Shown here: one piece after another, positions 51,278 through 59,773 of the stretch | Layout of the letters: every line of letters begins with the position of its first letter | Position numbering within the stretch: position 1 is the first letter of the stretch | Source of the DNA: Leptospira kobayashii | GTDB taxonomy: Bacteria; Spirochaetota; Leptospiria; Leptospirales; Leptospiraceae | Direction of reading: 5' to 3' | Length of the DNA: 64,000 bases | Assembly: GCF_003114835.2 (NCBI RefSeq) | Contig: NZ_AP025029.1 | Span: 62,001 to 126,000, forward strand | Made by a program: the position numbers and the translations under genes | The notes under the pieces: model-generated | What the model was told of the DNA's origin: nothing | What the model saw: the letters and a program-made list of their open reading frames with translations, nothing else | Database searches by the model: none

Positions 51278-51919
51278 GTTTGAAAATTTTTTATAATATT
51301 TTTTAACCTTATTCACATAATCCTGTGTTTCCGAATAAGGTGGGATCCCTTTGTGTTTTTTGACAGCCCCAGGTCCCGCATTATAAGCAGCGATCGCTTC
51401 TTCCGTTTTTCCGAATCTTTCCAACATATCTCCTAAGTAATTGATCCCTCCGCTTAGATTGTCGTAGGGGTTCATAGGATCGTCTACACCCAACATATCG
51501 GCGGTTTTTGGCATCAATTGCATGAGTCCCATGGCACCTTTAGGAGAGACTGCGTTGGTTTTGAAATTGGATTCGGCTTTGACTACTGCCTTAACCAGAT
51601 TGGGATCTACTCCCCGATCCATGGCTGTTTTTTCCAAAAAAGACATCAGATCGTTAGTGCCGCTTTGCCCGGGCCTATGGTGTTTTTGGTGCAACGAAAT
51701 GGAGTCTTCCTTGGGAAAGGGAAGATGGATTCCTTCTACGGAAGAGGGGGTTTCTTTGGGAATTCCCGAATTGCCTTCCAGACCGGATTGTTTTCCTTTC
51801 CATTCCCTTTCTAAGAGTTCCGGGAAAGAAATAACCGAACTTGGATTTTCCGTTATCTTCTCCAGTTCTTGGATCCGTGAGAATAGGGATTGGAGAGAAG
51901 GTAGATTTTGAATTTCCAT
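51269..51919 (-). CDS. Lytic transglycosylase (SLT) domain protein
   Basis: 216 residues. The C-terminal 120 residues are an SLT domain: catalytic Glu in KAVVKAESNFKTNAVSPKGAMGLMQLMP, then GGINYLGDMLERF and AIAAYNAGPGAV. The N-terminal 90 residues are a low-complexity proline/serine stretch. No signal peptide, which recalls flagellar-assembly or phage-type transglycosylases; Leptospira periplasmic flagella make the first plausible, but nothing here proves it. Confidence 0.9.
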   Translation of the reverse strand: MEIQNLPSLQSLFSRIQELEKITENPSSVISFPELLEREWKGKQSGLEGNSGIPKETPSSVEGIHLPFPKEDSISLHQKHHRPGQSGTNDLMSFLEKTAMDRGVDPNLVKAVVKAESNFKTNAVSPKGAMGLMQLMPKTADMLGVDDPMNPYDNLSGGINYLGDMLERFGKTEEAIAAYNAGPGAVKKHKGIPPYSETQDYVNKVKKYYKKFSNSV

Positions 51920-51986
51920 CTACATTCTCATTCGTCCGGATTTCAGAAATCCTGAAGCAAAAATTATGTCTCTTTAATTTTTTCCC

Positions 51987-52610
51987 CTATTGATCCTTAC
52001 CTTTTTCCACAAAAACCGGCAAAGAGATTTGATAGCGGATGGCTGCCAAACGAACCACGAAAGTGATGAAAACCCCTCCGCCGAAACTTAAGATCGAATT
52101 GAAGTCGAGTAGACTTGCCGCCAGATAGAAACTTGCCCCTAAAAATGCTGCCGTTGCGTAGAGATGGATTTCCTTTCGGAAAACCATTGGGATCTGGCCT
52201 ACGAATACATCGCGTAACAAACCACCTACGGTGCCGGTTACGACTCCCATTGTAACTGTGATCAAAGGTTTGTTTGTGATTAAGAATGTTTTTTCGGCAC
52301 CGATAATCGCAAATAATGCAAGCGCTGCCGCATCCGCGATTAGAAAGATCGGATCCGGAAGGAGTTTTCTCTTTCTGGAAACAAAAAATGCGATCAAAGC
52401 CGTTAAAAGACTCACTACTAAGAATGTTTCGTCTTCCACCCAAAAAATCGGATAAGACCCGAGAATAACGTCCCTTACCGTTCCACCACCAAACGCAGTA
52501 ACGGCGGAAAGTACGATCACACCGAATAAGTCGATTTGTTTTCCCCGGGCGGCAAGCACTCCGCTGAACGCTGCTATGGCAACACCTAATAGTTCAAAGC
52601 TATATAACAC
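51987..52610 (-). CDS. TRIC/YicG-type small-cation channel (UPF0126)
   Basis: 207 residues with six or seven membrane helices in two homologous halves (LFGVIVLSAVTAFGGGTVRDVILG and VTMGVVTGTVGGLLRDVFVG), each with the GGGxxRD or GGLLRD motif of the bacterial trimeric intracellular cation channel family. GTG start 52610. It follows a hydrolase gene by 20 nt. Confidence 0.9.
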   Translation of the reverse strand: MLYSFELLGVAIAAFSGVLAARGKQIDLFGVIVLSAVTAFGGGTVRDVILGSYPIFWVEDETFLVVSLLTALIAFFVSRKRKLLPDPIFLIADAAALALFAIIGAEKTFLITNKPLITVTMGVVTGTVGGLLRDVFVGQIPMVFRKEIHLYATAAFLGASFYLAASLLDFNSILSFGGGVFITFVVRLAAIRYQISLPVFVEKGKDQ

Positions 52611-52630
52611 GATTCTCTTTGGTAACTATT

Positions 52631-53359
52631 TCAAATCAAGGTTGATGCGAAAGAATTTAAAATAGCCGCCAAAGTTTTCGGTTGGCTGAGCATCGGCAAA
52701 TGACCTGATTCCAAATCTATGATATGGTCGGGAGAAAGATGGGAAATCATCCGATTTTGGGTGGGCATGTCGAATTCCTTATCATTTTCCAGCCTTATGT
52801 AAAGCCTGGACACATTCGGCAATTTTGCATTGGTCCGGGAAAAATAAAGATCTTCGGATTCAGGAGAGTAATTTTCTATAATTTCTTCGGTTTGCTCCGG
52901 AGTCAGGTCTTCGCATAATCCATGTTTAATTGACATCTCGGGAGGAAGAGTTCCGAACAATTTCATAACGATACTGATGATGATTTTGTTCGGATAGGGG
53001 AGAGCTGAGACAAAAGAACCTCCTTCTTTGGGAATGGAGGCACTGATTCCGATAAATCCGTTCATTCTGTCTTTGAATTCTTCCGCAAGCTTTAATCCAA
53101 GGACTCCTCCTATGGAATGCGCTACGATCACCAATTTGGATTTCGGGTGGGAACCGGTCTCTATTTGTTTTTTTAAAGAGGAAATATAATCTTCAAATTT
53201 AAGCTTTGCTGTGCTTTCATGTTTTGAATCGTTTCGTTTGTTTCGATTCGGAAATTCCAATGCTAATGTGGGGTATTTCAATCTGGAAATCACATCTCTC
53301 CAAATCCAGGCACCGAGTCCGGCGCCGTGAATCAATATGAATTGTGTATCCTGTTGCAT
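52631..53359 (-). CDS. Alpha/beta-hydrolase
   Basis: 242 residues. Oxyanion loop IHGAGLGAWIWRDVI, nucleophile elbow AHSIGG, acid and final histidine (SGHLPMLSQPKTLA) form a full triad as in esterase-like and MES-type (methyl-ester) hydrolases. No signal peptide. Minus-strand neighbour of the channel gene; substrate unknown. Confidence 0.9.
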   Translation of the reverse strand: MQQDTQFILIHGAGLGAWIWRDVISRLKYPTLALEFPNRNKRNDSKHESTAKLKFEDYISSLKKQIETGSHPKSKLVIVAHSIGGVLGLKLAEEFKDRMNGFIGISASIPKEGGSFVSALPYPNKIIISIVMKLFGTLPPEMSIKHGLCEDLTPEQTEEIIENYSPESEDLYFSRTNAKLPNVSRLYIRLENDKEFDMPTQNRMISHLSPDHIIDLESGHLPMLSQPKTLAAILNSFASTLI

Positions 53360-53427
53360 GAGTTTTCGCCTTAATGAACGAATTATAATTCGGTTACATT
53401 CCGTGCGTAAACAATATAAAGTGAAAT

Positions 53428-54312
53428 CTAAATTGTAAAATGTTCCTTTGCGTCCTTATACCCTTTCTCCGTCAGCAATTCCGCTTGTTCCCGGGTAAAA
53501 TTTAAAAAACTTCCCAATCCCAATAATTCTTTGGGGGCGATCACACGTATCTTGGTATCACCCAAACGGTTTCTGAAGCTCAGTAAAAATGCTTCGATAG
53601 GAGACATTTGTTTGGTAACTTCTTTTTGATACTCGATCCCTTGTTCTATATTTCGGTAAGAGCCGAGTAAGTACAATTCGTACAGTCTTTCCAATGCCTC
53701 GTCTTTGGTTCCCGGAGCTTCCATCGTTTGTGATCCGCCTACAGGAGAGAGCAGTACGACTATGATTTCAGTGGCTCCTCGTGTGATTGCAGGCAAGATC
53801 GGAGTATTTGCCATGATTCCTCCGTCCCAATGCGGTTCTCCGTCTACCATTTGCCAAGGGAAAAATAACGGAATGGCGCTGGAAGCAAGTATGTGTTCGA
53901 TTTTGATTTCGGGATTTTCAAAAAATCTAAGTTCGGAGGTGAGTATATTGACTGCGGAGATTACTACTTTCATCTCTGAATCGTTTAGCGCGGAAAGATC
54001 CAGTTCTTCTTCTATCAATTTTCGCAAAGGCGCCGTGTCTGCGAGAGGGGCATATTTTTTCTTGAATAGTTCTTTGGCAGTATTTTTCCAAGAGTAACGC
54101 ATCACCTTTTCTTTATCCAAATTCAACCAAAGGTCCGTTAGTAGTTTGCTATTCATTCCCGAGCCGATGGCGCAAGCGTTGATTGCACCCACTGATGTAC
54201 CGCAAATGATATCCGGCTTCCAACCGACTTCTTCCAAATACCGCCAAACTCCTGCTTGGTAAGAGCCTCGTGCTCCTCCACCGGAAAGAATCAATGCTTT
54301 TTTATCCGACAT
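53428..54312 (-). CDS. Patatin-like phospholipase
   Basis: 294 residues. The patatin features are all present: the glycine-rich GGGARGSYQAGVWRYLEE, the serine elbow GTSVGA (Ser about 41) and the dyad aspartate in DGGI (about residue 168). It should hydrolyse phospholipids or lysophospholipids. No signal peptide. It starts 1 nt after the NlpC/P60 gene, so they form an operon. Confidence 0.92.
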   Translation of the reverse strand: MSDKKALILSGGGARGSYQAGVWRYLEEVGWKPDIICGTSVGAINACAIGSGMNSKLLTDLWLNLDKEKVMRYSWKNTAKELFKKKYAPLADTAPLRKLIEEELDLSALNDSEMKVVISAVNILTSELRFFENPEIKIEHILASSAIPLFFPWQMVDGEPHWDGGIMANTPILPAITRGATEIIVVLLSPVGGSQTMEAPGTKDEALERLYELYLLGSYRNIEQGIEYQKEVTKQMSPIEAFLLSFRNRLGDTKIRVIAPKELLGLGSFLNFTREQAELLTEKGYKDAKEHFTI

Positions 54313-54313
54313 C

Positions 54314-55564
54314 TTATTTTACCTTTAAAAAAATTCGTCTTGCTCCGGTGTATCTATCCGTCCACCATTTTTCATTCAGACTTTGTACAATCACCCCACG
54401 ACTGGAAGATGCATGTGAAAATTCGCCCTTCCCCATAGATAGTCCTACATGAGTGATTTTATTCTGGTTAGGTGATGCTGAGAAAAATACCAAATCTCCT
54501 GCTTTCAAATCGGAACGATTGACCGAATCCCCGATTCGTGCTTGGTCGCTTGCCGATCTGGGAAGTAGTTTTCCCGGAACTCCCAACCGTTCATCGGTAA
54601 GCACGGATCTTGTAAAACCGGAACAATCCGTTCCTGATTTGGAAGATCCGCCGTATTGATAACGCGTACCGATCCAATCGGATACCACTGTTTCCAAATT
54701 ACCCGAGGAAAGATAACGCCAATCTTTTTCTTCCGGAGTGTTTGTAATTCCAAGATCTTCCGCATTCAAATTGAGTTTGGGTCTTTCTCTGATCTCCAAT
54801 TGGCCTAGTGACAAAAGTCCGGGATCTATGTTTTTGGCGGATACTTGCATCTGTTTGGTGAGTTTTTTGCCTGTCAATTTTCGTAAACTCAGTAAATCTT
54901 TTTGCAAAGAGGGGAGGCGGTATATAGTTTCTTTCGAGGAAAAATTTTCACTCAAACTAAGGATCAAGGAATTTAGTGTTTCATCTGACAACTGACTTGA
55001 CTTAGGTGGAATTTTGGCGCTTAGATTTTTTAAATAAACATCGGTATCCAACTTTTCTCTTCTGGATAAAATCAAAAGTCTTCCCGCCAAAACTAATGTA
55101 AATCCGTCCCATTTTTTTTTCTGACTTTCGAATACCAGTCTGTCCCGAAACTCGGCAGGCAACTCCGCCTCTTCGACTTCCCTGAAAAATTTCGAAGTAT
55201 AAAGAAACTCTTCATCCGATTTGAAACCGGAAATCAAAGGGAGAAGATCTTCATTTGATTCGAAAGCGATGCCCGCTTCCTCGCTCCCCACCATACGTAC
55301 CAACGCATTTGCAAACTCGGCAGGACTTAAATTCTCCATCACCGCCCAAGGTAGAATTTTGGAAGTAAGGGCCTTTATTTCGGGGGAATTGGAACGATCA
55401 CCTAACTTCTTTCTGACTTCATTGCGGATGAGTAATGTTTGTTGTTTGTTAAAATCGTCTTTTAACAGACCGGAAAAATCTTCCGAATAAATATTCGTTT
55501 TCGAAAGTAATAGAACCGAAATAAGAAAAAAAACTATTCTCCGTCTTTGCGTAAAAATTGGCAT
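54314..55564 (-). CDS. NlpC/P60 family cell-wall hydrolase
   Basis: 416 residues. An N-terminal signal peptide (RRRIVFFLISVLLLSKTNIYS), a long helical middle part, and a C-terminal NlpC/P60 domain with catalytic Cys in YGGSSKSGTDCSGFTRSVL and His in GEFSHASSSRGV. It cleaves peptides of peptidoglycan in the periplasm. Long N-terminal region of unknown role. Confidence 0.9.
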   Translation of the reverse strand: MPIFTQRRRIVFFLISVLLLSKTNIYSEDFSGLLKDDFNKQQTLLIRNEVRKKLGDRSNSPEIKALTSKILPWAVMENLSPAEFANALVRMVGSEEAGIAFESNEDLLPLISGFKSDEEFLYTSKFFREVEEAELPAEFRDRLVFESQKKKWDGFTLVLAGRLLILSRREKLDTDVYLKNLSAKIPPKSSQLSDETLNSLILSLSENFSSKETIYRLPSLQKDLLSLRKLTGKKLTKQMQVSAKNIDPGLLSLGQLEIRERPKLNLNAEDLGITNTPEEKDWRYLSSGNLETVVSDWIGTRYQYGGSSKSGTDCSGFTRSVLTDERLGVPGKLLPRSASDQARIGDSVNRSDLKAGDLVFFSASPNQNKITHVGLSMGKGEFSHASSSRGVIVQSLNEKWWTDRYTGARRIFLKVK

Positions 55565-55834
55565 GAAATCTCCGGTTTTTTTAGTTCCATATTCTTCTCT
55601 TTAGTTTCGGCAGTTGTAAAGAAAGATCAAATGAAATGTATCCTGGTAAAACGGATCGTCTAAAAAAGAAATAGGATAGTCTAATAAAAAGTATCTGAAA
55701 AAGAATCGTGGTCATTCGTAAAATCCGGTAAAAATGTCCGAATTTTCGATTCGAATCTGAAAAAAAAATGAATCAGGGAACCGATACCGTCCGGCCCGGG
55801 TCGTATGTCGCAAAGAAGGAGAAAAAATCCGCAA
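55565..55834. promoter_or_regulatory. 270-bp gap upstream of the sensor/ECF operon
   Basis: No gene is seen. The region between the divergent NlpC/P60 gene and the lipoprotein gene should hold promoters in both directions. I could not identify a sigma-70 or an ECF-type promoter with confidence. Confidence 0.35.
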
Positions 55835-56287
55835 ATGATAACCATCAAAAATTTAAAAAAACCTTTCATCGCAATTCTCATTGCAGGTGTTAGCTTGGGT
55901 CTTTTGACAAACTGTGGCAAATTCAAAAGTTTTGAGAAAAGAGTGGAGTGGGTTGCAAATAAACTTACTTCCAAATTGGATCTGGATGATACTCAAAAAG
56001 CAAAATTGGATTCTATCAAAGCTGAATTGATTGCCAAACACAAAATCAACAAACCGAAACACGATACTTGGATCGCTGAAATCACTTCTCAGATCCGAAA
56101 TGAAAAGATCGATACAAAGGTTTTGGATAAATTGCATACGGATCGTGAGGCACAGCATTTGGAGATGAGAAAATTCTTTCAAACCAAATTGATCGAATTT
56201 CATGCGGTTTTAAAACCGGAACAAAGAGCGAAGCTTGCTGATCTGATCACTGAATTCGCTAAGAAATACAGACCAGACGAAGAGTAA
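55835..56287 (+). CDS. Spy/CnrX-like periplasmic sensor lipoprotein
   Basis: 150 residues from ATG 55835 (AAGGAG upstream). An upstream ATG at 55805 would add ten basic residues. A signal sequence with lipobox LLTNC, then a helical mature part with paired LT/LD-x-x-Q-K and LKPEQRAKLADLITE repeats, the LTxxQ pattern of Spy, CpxP and CnrX. These bind metals or unfolded proteins in the periplasm. Four nt upstream of the ECF sigma gene. Confidence 0.82.
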   Translation: MITIKNLKKPFIAILIAGVSLGLLTNCGKFKSFEKRVEWVANKLTSKLDLDDTQKAKLDSIKAELIAKHKINKPKHDTWIAEITSQIRNEKIDTKVLDKLHTDREAQHLEMRKFFQTKLIEFHAVLKPEQRAKLADLITEFAKKYRPDEE

Positions 56288-56291
56288 AAAC

Positions 56292-56831
56292 TTGAATTTT
56301 CAGTCAAACGATCTTTCGGAACAAAGTTTCGAAACGATCGTAACAGAAACAAAGTTACTAGTTTTAAAAACGATCGGTGAGACTCTCATCGATCGTTTTG
56401 ATGAAAGCACGGAAGATGTCCTGCAAGAAGTTTATTTCCGCGTTTTCAAAGCATTGAAAAAAAATCAATTTAAGGGAGAAGCCAAACTCTCCACCTGGAT
56501 TTATACGATCGCAAAAAATGAATCCAATCGAATGAATGCAAAACGTATTCGGGAAGAAGAGAAGGCGAAGAAATACTTGAATAGCGAATTTTATATGGAA
56601 TTAATCGAAGCACAAACGGAAAAGATCGAGACTTCATCTTTCATTTCTTCTATGTTGGATAGTGTTCCTCTTGTTTACAGAAAAGCGCTGTCTCTTTATC
56701 TGGAAGGCATGTCTATGGAAGAGATAGCAAAGGAAATGTCAGTCAAACAGGGAACGGTTAAGTCCCGTTTGTTTCGGGCAAAAACTTGGATTCGGGAAAA
56801 CCTGATGGGGGAGGTGCCTTATGGAGCGTAA
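56292..56831 (+). CDS. ECF-type RNA polymerase sigma factor
   Basis: 179 residues, TTG start 56292. Sigma region 2 reads ESTEDVLQEVYFRVFKALKK with FKGEAKLSTWIYTIAKNESN; region 4 is ALSLYLEGMSMEEIAKEMSVKQGTVKSRLFRA. No region 3, so it is an ECF sigma that turns on a stress regulon. The downstream gene overlaps it by 11 bp and is the candidate anti-sigma factor. Confidence 0.94.
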   Translation: MNFQSNDLSEQSFETIVTETKLLVLKTIGETLIDRFDESTEDVLQEVYFRVFKALKKNQFKGEAKLSTWIYTIAKNESNRMNAKRIREEEKAKKYLNSEFYMELIEAQTEKIETSSFISSMLDSVPLVYRKALSLYLEGMSMEEIAKEMSVKQGTVKSRLFRAKTWIRENLMGEVPYGA

Positions 56832-57090
56832 AAAAGTAAAACGTTGGGAAGAATTGGCGAACGATCGCTCTTTGGAAAAAAGAGTCACAACCCAAGTCAC
56901 AAATCGTTTTAAAAAAGAAAAAAGACAAATCCGAACCGCAGTAGGTACTGTTTCGATTTTATTCTTACTGACAAATGCTCTCATCTTCAATGAACATTTA
57001 CCGGTCTCCAACGATTTACCACATCATGTAAGCATGTTGGTAGATGAATGGGATACTGGTTACCTGGCCTACCTCGGCCAAGAAGAATAA
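56821..57090 (+). CDS. Small single-pass membrane protein, candidate anti-sigma factor
   Basis: 89 residues, overlapping the sigma gene by 11 bp. A basic cytoplasmic half (ERKKVKRWEELANDRSLEKRVTTQVTNRFKKEKRQ), one membrane helix (IRTAVGTVSILFLLTNALIF) and a short periplasmic end. Size, topology and position match CnrY-like anti-sigma factors; the sequence itself carries no diagnostic motif. Confidence 0.75.
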   Translation: MERKKVKRWEELANDRSLEKRVTTQVTNRFKKEKRQIRTAVGTVSILFLLTNALIFNEHLPVSNDLPHHVSMLVDEWDTGYLAYLGQEE

Positions 57091-57097
57091 ATCTTAT

Positions 57098-58111
57098 TTA
57101 GAATTGTATTTCGTAACCTAGATTGGTTTTGGTTTCGTATCTTCTTTCCAATACGGAAGAATAAGGTACTGCATCCAAACGATCCATAGTTGTTCGCAAG
57201 AAAAGCTGGTTGCCTTTTTTCTCCGGAAGTCCGTCTGCATCCGCTATGTTCTGTTTCGGGTGAAAGATAAATGCATCAAAAATATTCCAAATATAAAGAA
57301 GTGCGGTTGCACCACCAATGTATTGTACTTCTCTATAATGTTTTTCCACAGACTCTCTTTGCCCTTTGAAGGGGCTGACTTCGTTTGCAGTATAAGCCGA
57401 AAGAGGATCGGCAGGAGTTGTAGAGACTGTGTTTCCACCGAATGCTGCTCGAAGATAACCTGCTTCCGTATAAGGATTGTCCAGGTTGTTGTAATCGTTT
57501 TTGGCGTTGAGAAAAATCCGATTTCTATCGTATGTAAAAAACAGACCTACTGCTATGAGAGAAGGATAAAGAATGGCAGGAATCTTTCTCCCTTGTTTCC
57601 ATTGACCCCAGCCAGGAAGTAGTGCGGATCTCCACACAGCTCCTCCACGAGTCAGATCTTTGCGGTTTGCCGCGTCCAGCTTCGCTTGTTCTTCCGCTTT
57701 CTTTTTGCGTTCTGCTTCTTCTTTTGCGTTTTGAGCCGCTAAGTCCTTGTCCGATTTTTCTTTGTCAGCAAGTTCTTTTTTGAGACGTTCCGCCTCTTCT
57801 TTTTCTTTTTTAAGGCGTTCTTTTTCTGCGTTGGCGAGTGCTTTTGCTTCTTCGGCTTTTCTTAATTTTTCTTCTTCGCCTTCAGCCAGGTGTTCTTTAT
57901 AAACTACTTTGAGAATATCTGCTTTGGAAACGGTGGCAATACTTCCGTCTTCTTTTTTGACCTTGATCTTGTTTTGATCTTGTTCTACCACTTTCCCTTT
58001 GATGACCCCCCCTTTTTTCAAAAGGATATTTTCCGCAGAGAGGGATAGAACGGTAAATGCCGTTAGGAAAATGATTGTGGAAGTTTGTTTATAGTTGAGG
58101 ATTGATTTCAA
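57098..58111 (-). CDS. Exported DUF5683-like protein with charged coiled coil
   Basis: 337 residues, TTG start 58111 with GAGAG upstream. A signal peptide-like N-terminus (TSTIIFLTAFTVLSLSA), a short SH3-like barrel (KGGVIKGKVVEQDQNKIKVK), a 70-residue K/E/A coiled coil, and a C-terminal region with LLPGWGQWKQGRKIPAILYP followed by membrane helices, which is the DUF5683 motif. Probable membrane or envelope protein. Abuts a small divergent gene at 58112. Confidence 0.82.
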   Translation of the reverse strand: MKSILNYKQTSTIIFLTAFTVLSLSAENILLKKGGVIKGKVVEQDQNKIKVKKEDGSIATVSKADILKVVYKEHLAEGEEEKLRKAEEAKALANAEKERLKKEKEEAERLKKELADKEKSDKDLAAQNAKEEAERKKKAEEQAKLDAANRKDLTRGGAVWRSALLPGWGQWKQGRKIPAILYPSLIAVGLFFTYDRNRIFLNAKNDYNNLDNPYTEAGYLRAAFGGNTVSTTPADPLSAYTANEVSPFKGQRESVEKHYREVQYIGGATALLYIWNIFDAFIFHPKQNIADADGLPEKKGNQLFLRTTMDRLDAVPYSSVLERRYETKTNLGYEIQF

Positions 58112-58123
58112 GTGACTCTCGGT

Positions 58124-58312
58124 ATGATTCAGTATTACGTAACTATTATCTTGGTCGGACTAGCCTTACTTAAACTATTTCTTCCAATCATTCACCTTAT
58201 TTGGGAGCAAGGCAAGAAGTTTTTTACAAGTCACGATCAAGTTGTCACGAACTTGCAAAAATCTTCCTACCCATGTTACGAGAAAGTTTGCTCTAAATGC
58301 GGTCCCAGATGA
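58124..58312 (+). CDS. Small membrane protein with C-terminal cysteines
   Basis: 62 residues from ATG 58124 (GTG 58112 is an alternative). One hydrophobic helix (MIQYYVTIILVGLALLKLFLP) then a soluble part with three cysteines at the end (YPCYEKVCSKCGPR). It resembles the short Cys-rich membrane proteins associated with FeoB, but no feoB is adjacent. No good ribosome site, so a chance frame is possible. Confidence 0.5.
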   Translation: MIQYYVTIILVGLALLKLFLPIIHLIWEQGKKFFTSHDQVVTNLQKSSYPCYEKVCSKCGPR

Positions 58313-58330
58313 ATGGGAAAAGGTAGAGAT

Positions 58331-59773
58331 TTAAACCTCTGCCTCTTGTTTAAGAAATTGGTTCACTTGTTCCGCACATTTTCTGCCTTCGGAAATCGCC
58401 CAAACAATCAAAGATTGGCCTCTTCTTACATCCCCGCAAGCAAATACTTTAGGAATGGTCGTAGCAAAAGACCCGGGTTTTGTTCCGAATTCCGCTTTCA
58501 CATTTCCTCTGGCATCTAACTCCAAACCTTGGTTTTGCAAATCTTGCAATAAACCTTCTTTTACAGGATTTACAAATCCCATAGCAAGTAACACTAATTC
58601 TGCGGGCCATTCGAATTCGGTTCCGGGGATCGGAATGAATTTTCCGGCTTCTTCCTTGATTTCCTGTCCGTAGATAGAAGTGACTTCTCCTTTTTCATTT
58701 CCTTTGAAGCCCAAAGTGGAAATCGCCCATTTACGAACCGCACCTTCTTCGTGAGAAGACGATGTTCTTAACATTTTCGGATACAAAGGCCAAGGAGTGG
58801 AAGGATCTCTGTCTTTCGGAGGTTCGGGGAATAGTTCTATTTGTGTGATTGATTTTGCACCGTGTCTGTTGGAAGTTCCTACGCAATCCGAACCTGTATC
58901 TCCACCGCCGATTACGATTACATTTTTGTCTTTAGCGGAAATGATTTCCAAATCGTCTCCGGCAACTTTTTTATTATTCTTAGCAAGGAAGTCCATAGCG
59001 AAATGAACTCCTTTGAGCTCTCTACCGGGAAGAGGTAAGTCGCGGGGAACTTCTGAACCGCAAGCAAGGACGATTGCATCAAAATCATCTTGTAATTCTT
59101 TGGTGGTGATGTCCTTACCTACATTTACATTTGTTTTGAAAACAACTCCCTCTGCTTCCATTTGTTTCATTCGTTTGTCGATATGCCATTTTTCCATTTT
59201 GAAATCGGGGATTCCGTAACGGAGTAGGCCGCCGATTCTATCGTTCTTTTCGAATAAAGTTACGGAATGTCCGGCTCTAGCTAACTGCTGTGCTGCGGCA
59301 AGTCCTGCCGGTCCTGATCCGACCACTGCTATTTTTTTACCTGTTTTGTGTACGGAAGGTTGCGGGATGACCCAACCTTCTTCCCATGCCCGATCGATAA
59401 TCGTTCTTTCGATCGACTTGATGGATACGGGAGGTTCTATAATTCCCAATGTGCAGGCAGATTCGCAAGGAGCCGGGCAAAGTCTGCCCGTAAACTCCGG
59501 AAAATTGTTTGTCTTGGAAAGATTTTCCCAAGCCTCTTTCCAACGACCTCTGTAAATGAAATCGTTGAACTCTGGGATGAGGTTGTCTACAGGGCATCCT
59601 GTTTCGCCATGGCAAAAAGGAATTCCGCAATCCATACATCTTGCGCCTTGCTCTTTTACCTTTTCTTCCGGGAAAGGTTTCTCAAATTCTTTGTAGTTTT
59701 TGATTCTTTCGCTTGGAGCTATCTTTTGAAGATAATCTTTTTTATATTCTAAAAATCCAGTCGGTTTACCCAC
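58331..59773 (-). CDS. gltD: Glutamate synthase small subunit
   Basis: 480 residues, GTG start 59773. N-terminal cysteines for two 4Fe-4S clusters ([16 protein letters not shown] and CPAPCESAC), FAD-binding [19 protein letters not shown] and NADPH-binding [13 protein letters not shown]. It takes electrons from NADPH to the large subunit. It overlaps gltB by 8 bp. Confidence 0.97.
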   Translation of the reverse strand: MGKPTGFLEYKKDYLQKIAPSERIKNYKEFEKPFPEEKVKEQGARCMDCGIPFCHGETGCPVDNLIPEFNDFIYRGRWKEAWENLSKTNNFPEFTGRLCPAPCESACTLGIIEPPVSIKSIERTIIDRAWEEGWVIPQPSVHKTGKKIAVVGSGPAGLAAAQQLARAGHSVTLFEKNDRIGGLLRYGIPDFKMEKWHIDKRMKQMEAEGVVFKTNVNVGKDITTKELQDDFDAIVLACGSEVPRDLPLPGRELKGVHFAMDFLAKNNKKVAGDDLEIISAKDKNVIVIGGGDTGSDCVGTSNRHGAKSITQIELFPEPPKDRDPSTPWPLYPKMLRTSSSHEEGAVRKWAISTLGFKGNEKGEVTSIYGQEIKEEAGKFIPIPGTEFEWPAELVLLAMGFVNPVKEGLLQDLQNQGLELDARGNVKAEFGTKPGSFATTIPKVFACGDVRRGQSLIVWAISEGRKCAEQVNQFLKQEAEV

